Source: Leclercia sp. UBA7405
GTDB lineage: Bacteria > Pseudomonadota > Gammaproteobacteria > Enterobacterales > Enterobacteriaceae
Length of the DNA: 9,822 nucleotides
Direction: 5' to 3'
Assembly: GCA_002469605.1 (NCBI GenBank)
Contig: DKMV01000334.1
Span: 1-9,822, forward strand
Every line of letters begins with the position of its first letter. Position 1 is the stretch's first letter. The translations under genes and the position numbers were made by a program. Shown here one piece after another: positions 7,841 to 9,822 of this stretch. The notes under the pieces are model-generated. The model did no database searches. It was not told the DNA's origin and saw only the letters and a program-made list of their open reading frames with translations.

Positions 7841-7980
7841 CTTGCCCTCATACATAAGCCCATCTACTTGCTGATAACCCTACGCTTACGTCTCGATCTA
7901 CCTATGCTTCCGTTTTTGCGAGTCGCTTTCCAGAAGTGAATTTCCTTCTACTTTCCCCATTTTCTTCCGCGAACACTCTG
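7841..7980 (+). terminator. Possible Rho-dependent termination region
   Basis: By hand count this 140-base stretch contains 46 C and only 19 G. The first 70 bases have 25 C and 8 G. Rho loads on such unstructured C-rich, G-poor RNA, and the stretch lies directly after the long fdoGHI-fdhE message, which lacks a canonical hairpin-plus-T terminator. This is a suggestion from base composition only. Confidence 0.3.
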
Positions 7981-8055
7981 GCTATAACGTCTTAACTTCA
8001 GACAGAAAAGGATGTCATTGTGGCCAGGATAAAGGATTCTTTTTTTAAGCTGCTG

Positions 8056-8084
8056 GTGTTATTTTGTGTTAATAGATAACACAA
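8056..8084. promoter_or_regulatory. parDE operator with regularly spaced half-sites
   Basis: TTGTGTTA (8064-8071) and TAACACAA (8077-8084) form a perfect eight-base inverted repeat with a five-base spacer. A further half-site GTGTTA lies at 8056-8061, exactly one helical turn (10 bases) before the GTGTTA at 8066-8071. It sits directly upstream of the antitoxin ribosome site, where ribbon-helix-helix antitoxins such as ParD bind to repress their own operon. Only weak -10-like hexamers (for example TTAATA at 8069-8074) can be seen, and they fall inside the palindrome. Confidence 0.68.
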
Positions 8085-8096
8085 CAGGATAACGCT

Positions 8097-8339
8097 ATGC
8101 CCAGAACAACCAGCATCACCCTCGGCGAAAACCTCGATCGTTTCATCAATAGAATGATTGAAAGCGGGCGTTATGGCTCGACAAGCGAAGTCGTTCGCTC
8201 TGCACTGCGTTTGCTGGAAGAACAAGAGTTACGAACAGGTAAGCTCCGTGAGGCCCTGGAAGAGGGATTAACGAGTGGAGAGAGTTCGTTAACATTGCAA
8301 GAGATAGCGGCAAGGAAAAAACGTAACTTGAATGTATAG
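8097..8339 (+). CDS. parD: ParD-family antitoxin (ribbon-helix-helix)
   Basis: An 80-residue protein. Residues 3-45 form a ribbon-helix-helix DNA-binding domain typical of ParD: a beta strand TTSITLGENLD, then FINRMIESGRYGSTSEVVRSALRLLEE, with the family's SGRYGSxSEVVRxALRLLEE signature clearly visible. The rest (about 46-80) is a charged segment that in the family wraps around and neutralises the toxin. It would also repress its own operon through the operator just upstream. AGGA lies seven bases before the ATG. The gene overlaps the downstream toxin gene by eight bases, the usual antitoxin-first arrangement. GC content is about 48% by hand count (115 of 240 bases), lower than the surrounding housekeeping genes, which suggests later acquisition. 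Confidence 0.9.
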   Translation: MPRTTSITLGENLDRFINRMIESGRYGSTSEVVRSALRLLEEQELRTGKLREALEEGLTSGESSLTLQEIAARKKRNLNV

Positions 8340-8619
8340 ACTCTCAAATCTGGCAGCTGAGGATTTTGGTGCGATCTATGAGTACACGTGGCGACGGTTC
8401 GGCCCACTACAGGCCGACAAATATACCCACGAACTGGACGCAACGCTGAAATTGCTGGCAAAAAATCCGCTTATGGGTAGGGATTGTCAAAACCTGATTG
8501 ACGGTGCACGTCGTCATGACTACGGGCAACATGCCATATTTTATATGTACGCTGATGACCCTATTTTTGTCATCCGCATCCTGCACCAGCAAATGGAACC
8601 GCTACTTCATCTCAAGTAG
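8332..8619 (+). CDS. parE: ParE-family toxin (RelE/ParE superfamily)
   Basis: A 95-residue protein with the ParE pattern throughout: YRLSNLAAEDFGAIYEYT at the start, a helical hairpin (FGPLQADKYTHELDATLKLLAKNP), then MGRDC and a beta sheet ending in AIFYMYADDPIFVIRILHQQM and the C-terminal LLHLK. ParE toxins of known action poison DNA gyrase, and other members of the superfamily are ribosome-dependent RNases, so the exact target here is inferred. The start overlaps the antitoxin stop by eight bases. An AAGGAA sequence lies 14 or so bases ahead, rather far, so expression probably depends on coupling to parD. It is intact, with no frameshift. GC is about 49% by hand count. The last codons and the stop lie inside a strong hairpin (8599-8622), and the convergent fabY ends seven bases beyond. 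Confidence 0.9.
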   Translation: MYRLSNLAAEDFGAIYEYTWRRFGPLQADKYTHELDATLKLLAKNPLMGRDCQNLIDGARRHDYGQHAIFYMYADDPIFVIRILHQQMEPLLHLK

Positions 8620-8622
8620 CGG
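8599..8622. terminator. Hairpin overlapping the 3' end of parE
   Basis: CCGCTACTT and AAGTAGCGG form a perfect nine-base stem around a six-base loop, and the parE stop codon (8617-8619) lies inside the right arm. A second hairpin, GGAAGA/TCTTCC with loop TTAC (8621-8636), overlaps its edge and covers the end of fabY on the other strand. Neither is followed by a clear T-run, so termination is less certain than the structure. Confidence 0.55.
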
Positions 8623-8626
8623 AAGA

Positions 8627-9616
8627 TTACTCTTCCTCGTTCCCACCCTCTTCAAACGCGCCGTATGGCTTCGCGGGCAACACAATGTAGGTGCCTTCAA
8701 ACACCGCGCCCGCCTGGTCGTCGCCGAACAGCTCTACCAGCATCTGCACCCGCGCTTTGCGGCCACGCGCCAGACGGTCCAGATCGCCGCTCAGGAAACC
8801 TAAGTCGGCCACCGCGCTGGGTTTACCGCTGATGGGATTGCTGTAACGGATATGGGCATCGGCCAGAATGATGGTGCCGCCCAGATGGCGCTCGCGCAGC
8901 ATCAACCAGATAAGCCCCCAGCCGGTGAGCGTAGCCAGGGAGAACAGGCTGCCTGCAAACAGGGTATGGTGCGGGTTCTGATTGCCCACTTCCGGCATGG
9001 TGGTAATAAATTTCTGCCCGGTGTACTGCTGGATGCGCACGCCCATCTTCTCGCTAAGCGGAATGTGCTGATACCAGGCCTGCTGCAACTGCCCGCACCA
9101 GTCAGCGCGATGGAGAATATCATCCAGAGTGGCGATGGGTTTGATCATCAGAAAGTGGCGAATCGGCGTGGTTTGTGGCGCAGTGATCTCTCCCTGATTC
9201 ACAAACCCCAGCTTGGCGAAGAACTCCACGGCATCTTCGCGGGCGCTACAGGTGACGCGCTTCACCCCCTCCTGACGCGCGACGGACTCCAGCGTCATCG
9301 CCATCAGAGTACCCAGCCCCTTATCCTGTACGCTGGGGTGCACCGCCATAAAACGGATCGAGGCTTCGTAGTCAGCGTTGATATACAGGCGCCCGACGGC
9401 GACAAGATTGCCCTCTTCGTCCATTACCATCTGATGGTGCGCCATGGCATCCCAGGCGTCGCGTTCGGAGCCTTTTGGCTGATGGAGCGGCTTACGCAGC
9501 ATCTCCCAGCGAAACTGGTAATAGAGATCTAACTCTTCTTCTGTCTGCGGTACTCGAAGGTGATACATAGCTGTACTCTCTCTTGTTACCCGCGGCCTCG
9601 CCGCCAGCTGGCTCAT
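8627..9616 (-). CDS. fabY: FabY/MadA (YiiD), malonyl-ACP decarboxylase starting fatty acid synthesis
   Basis: A 329-residue cytoplasmic protein, the same length as E. coli YiiD. It has two domains. The N-terminal one (about 18-160) is a GNAT acetyltransferase fold with the acyl-CoA loop QDKGLGTLM at 97-105. The C-terminal one (about 170-320) is a hot-dog fold with the conserved [17 protein letters not shown] loop (212-228), where the asparagine needed for decarboxylation is expected. E. coli YiiD allows fatty acid synthesis without FabH, and published work describes it as a malonyl-ACP decarboxylase (MadA) that makes acetyl-ACP. The start at 9616 overlaps the dtd stop by four bases (ATGA), which favours translational coupling. 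An in-frame ATG at 9568 with GAGAG seven bases ahead is an alternative that would remove 16 residues lying before the conserved [13 protein letters not shown]. It converges on parE with a seven-base gap. Confidence 0.94.
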   Translation of the reverse strand: MSQLAARPRVTRESTAMYHLRVPQTEEELDLYYQFRWEMLRKPLHQPKGSERDAWDAMAHHQMVMDEEGNLVAVGRLYINADYEASIRFMAVHPSVQDKGLGTLMAMTLESVARQEGVKRVTCSAREDAVEFFAKLGFVNQGEITAPQTTPIRHFLMIKPIATLDDILHRADWCGQLQQAWYQHIPLSEKMGVRIQQYTGQKFITTMPEVGNQNPHHTLFAGSLFSLATLTGWGLIWLMLRERHLGGTIILADAHIRYSNPISGKPSAVADLGFLSGDLDRLARGRKARVQMLVELFGDDQAGAVFEGTYIVLPAKPYGAFEEGGNEEE

Positions 9617-9822
9617 ACCTGCAGCCAGAATGTGACCGGGCCATCGTTCACCAGCGATACCTGCATATCCGCAGCGAATCGTCCGGTTTGCGTGTTCATA
9701 TCCTGTTGGCGACAGCGCTCAACAAAGTATTCATAAAGTTCTTCGGCACGATCCGGTGCGGCGCCCTTAGAGAAACTTGGGCGCATGCCGCGTTCGGTAT
9801 CCGCCGCCAGCGTAAACTGCGA
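9613..9822 (-). CDS. dtd: D-aminoacyl-tRNA deacylase Dtd, C-terminal part
   Basis: The minus strand is open from the right edge to a TGA at 9613-9615, giving the last 69 residues of Dtd. The N-terminal half lies outside the window. The fragment begins with the catalytic SQFTLAAD motif and contains the second signature [11 protein letters not shown] at its very end, whose Gly-Pro pair gives Dtd its selectivity for D-aminoacyl ends. Dtd removes D-amino acids (and glycine) wrongly attached to tRNA. The stop codon overlaps the fabY start (ATGA), so both are read from one transcript, as in E. coli, where dtd and yiiD are adjacent. The family is certain because both signature motifs are present. 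Confidence 0.95.
   Translation of the reverse strand, partial: SQFTLAADTERGMRPSFSKGAAPDRAEELYEYFVERCRQQDMNTQTGRFAADMQVSLVNDGPVTFWLQV

Larger units (their letters stand above)
7778..8096. other. Intergenic gap between the fdo operon and parDE
   Basis: A 319-base stretch without a credible gene. It holds a REP-like palindrome (7792-7816), a T-run (7828-7834), a C-rich and G-poor stretch (7841-7980), a pyrimidine-rich block (7941-7970, 27 of 30 by hand count) and the parDE operator (8056-8084). The ten bases AAGCTTGCCC occur twice (7804-7813 and 7838-7847), and an imperfect 12-base repeat (10 of 12 identical) occurs at 7879-7890 and 7901-7912. A six-codon open frame at 8011 is not believable as a gene. 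Confidence 0.6.

Noticed and set aside
7998..8225. Minus-strand 75-residue open frame across the parDE promoter
   Set aside because: It overlaps the operator and the parD coding region, and has no recognisable domain or ribosome site.
8852..9532. Plus-strand 226-residue open frame
   Set aside because: It is the antisense shadow of fabY, which matches a known family along its whole length.
1..9822. CRISPR array, insertion sequence, phage genes, tRNA or attachment site
   Set aside because: No regularly spaced repeats, transposase or integrase genes, terminal inverted repeats or tRNA-like sequences were seen on either strand.

Overview
The window reads as chromosomal DNA of an enterobacterium (family Enterobacteriaceae, most like the Enterobacter/Leclercia/Klebsiella side). 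The grounds are near full-length matches, from memory, to E. coli FdhD, FdoG, FdoH, FdoI, FdhE, YiiD/FabY and Dtd in a conserved order, dense GC-rich genes with short spacers, and a REP-like palindrome of enterobacterial style. No phage, transposon, CRISPR array or RNA gene was seen.

Layout. Positions 1-645 (+) hold the end of an AzlC-type permease gene and the whole of its small partner azlD, closed by a hairpin terminator that also serves the opposite strand. On the minus strand follow a small secreted DUF1471 protein (686-898) and fdhD (1013 to about 1849). A roughly 400-base divergent control region (1850-2253) carries a perfect CRP/FNR-type palindrome and several leader hairpins. Then comes the plus-strand operon fdoG-fdoH-fdoI-fdhE (2254-7777). 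fdoG is one gene read through an in-frame TGA at 2839-2841, which encodes selenocysteine 196 and has a matching SECIS hairpin directly after it. A 319-base gap (7778-8096) holds a REP-like palindrome, a C-rich, G-poor stretch and the operator of a ParD/ParE toxin-antitoxin pair (8097-8619). On the minus strand lie fabY/yiiD (8627-9616) and the 3' end of dtd (9613-9822), joined by an ATGA overlap.

How the genes work together. FdoG (Mo/W-bisMGD, selenocysteine, one [4Fe-4S]), FdoH (four [4Fe-4S] clusters) and FdoI (cytochrome b) form the membrane-bound formate dehydrogenase-O. It oxidises formate on the periplasmic side and passes electrons to the quinone pool. FdhD, encoded divergently, supplies sulfur to the cofactor, and FdhE, the last gene of the operon, is the maturation factor. 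The locus is thus a self-contained enzyme-plus-maturation unit that also depends on selenocysteine machinery encoded elsewhere. fabY (FabH-independent start of fatty acid synthesis) and dtd (D-aminoacyl-tRNA deacylase) are unrelated housekeeping genes.

Most of the window is a well-known conserved locus. The accessory element is the parDE module, which is about 48-49% GC by hand count between GC-rich neighbours, sits where E. coli K-12 carries other small genes, and has an orderly operator. I did not find a convincing previously undescribed system. The items most worth a second look are the TA module with its operator and embedded 3' hairpin, and the fdhD/fdoG control region.
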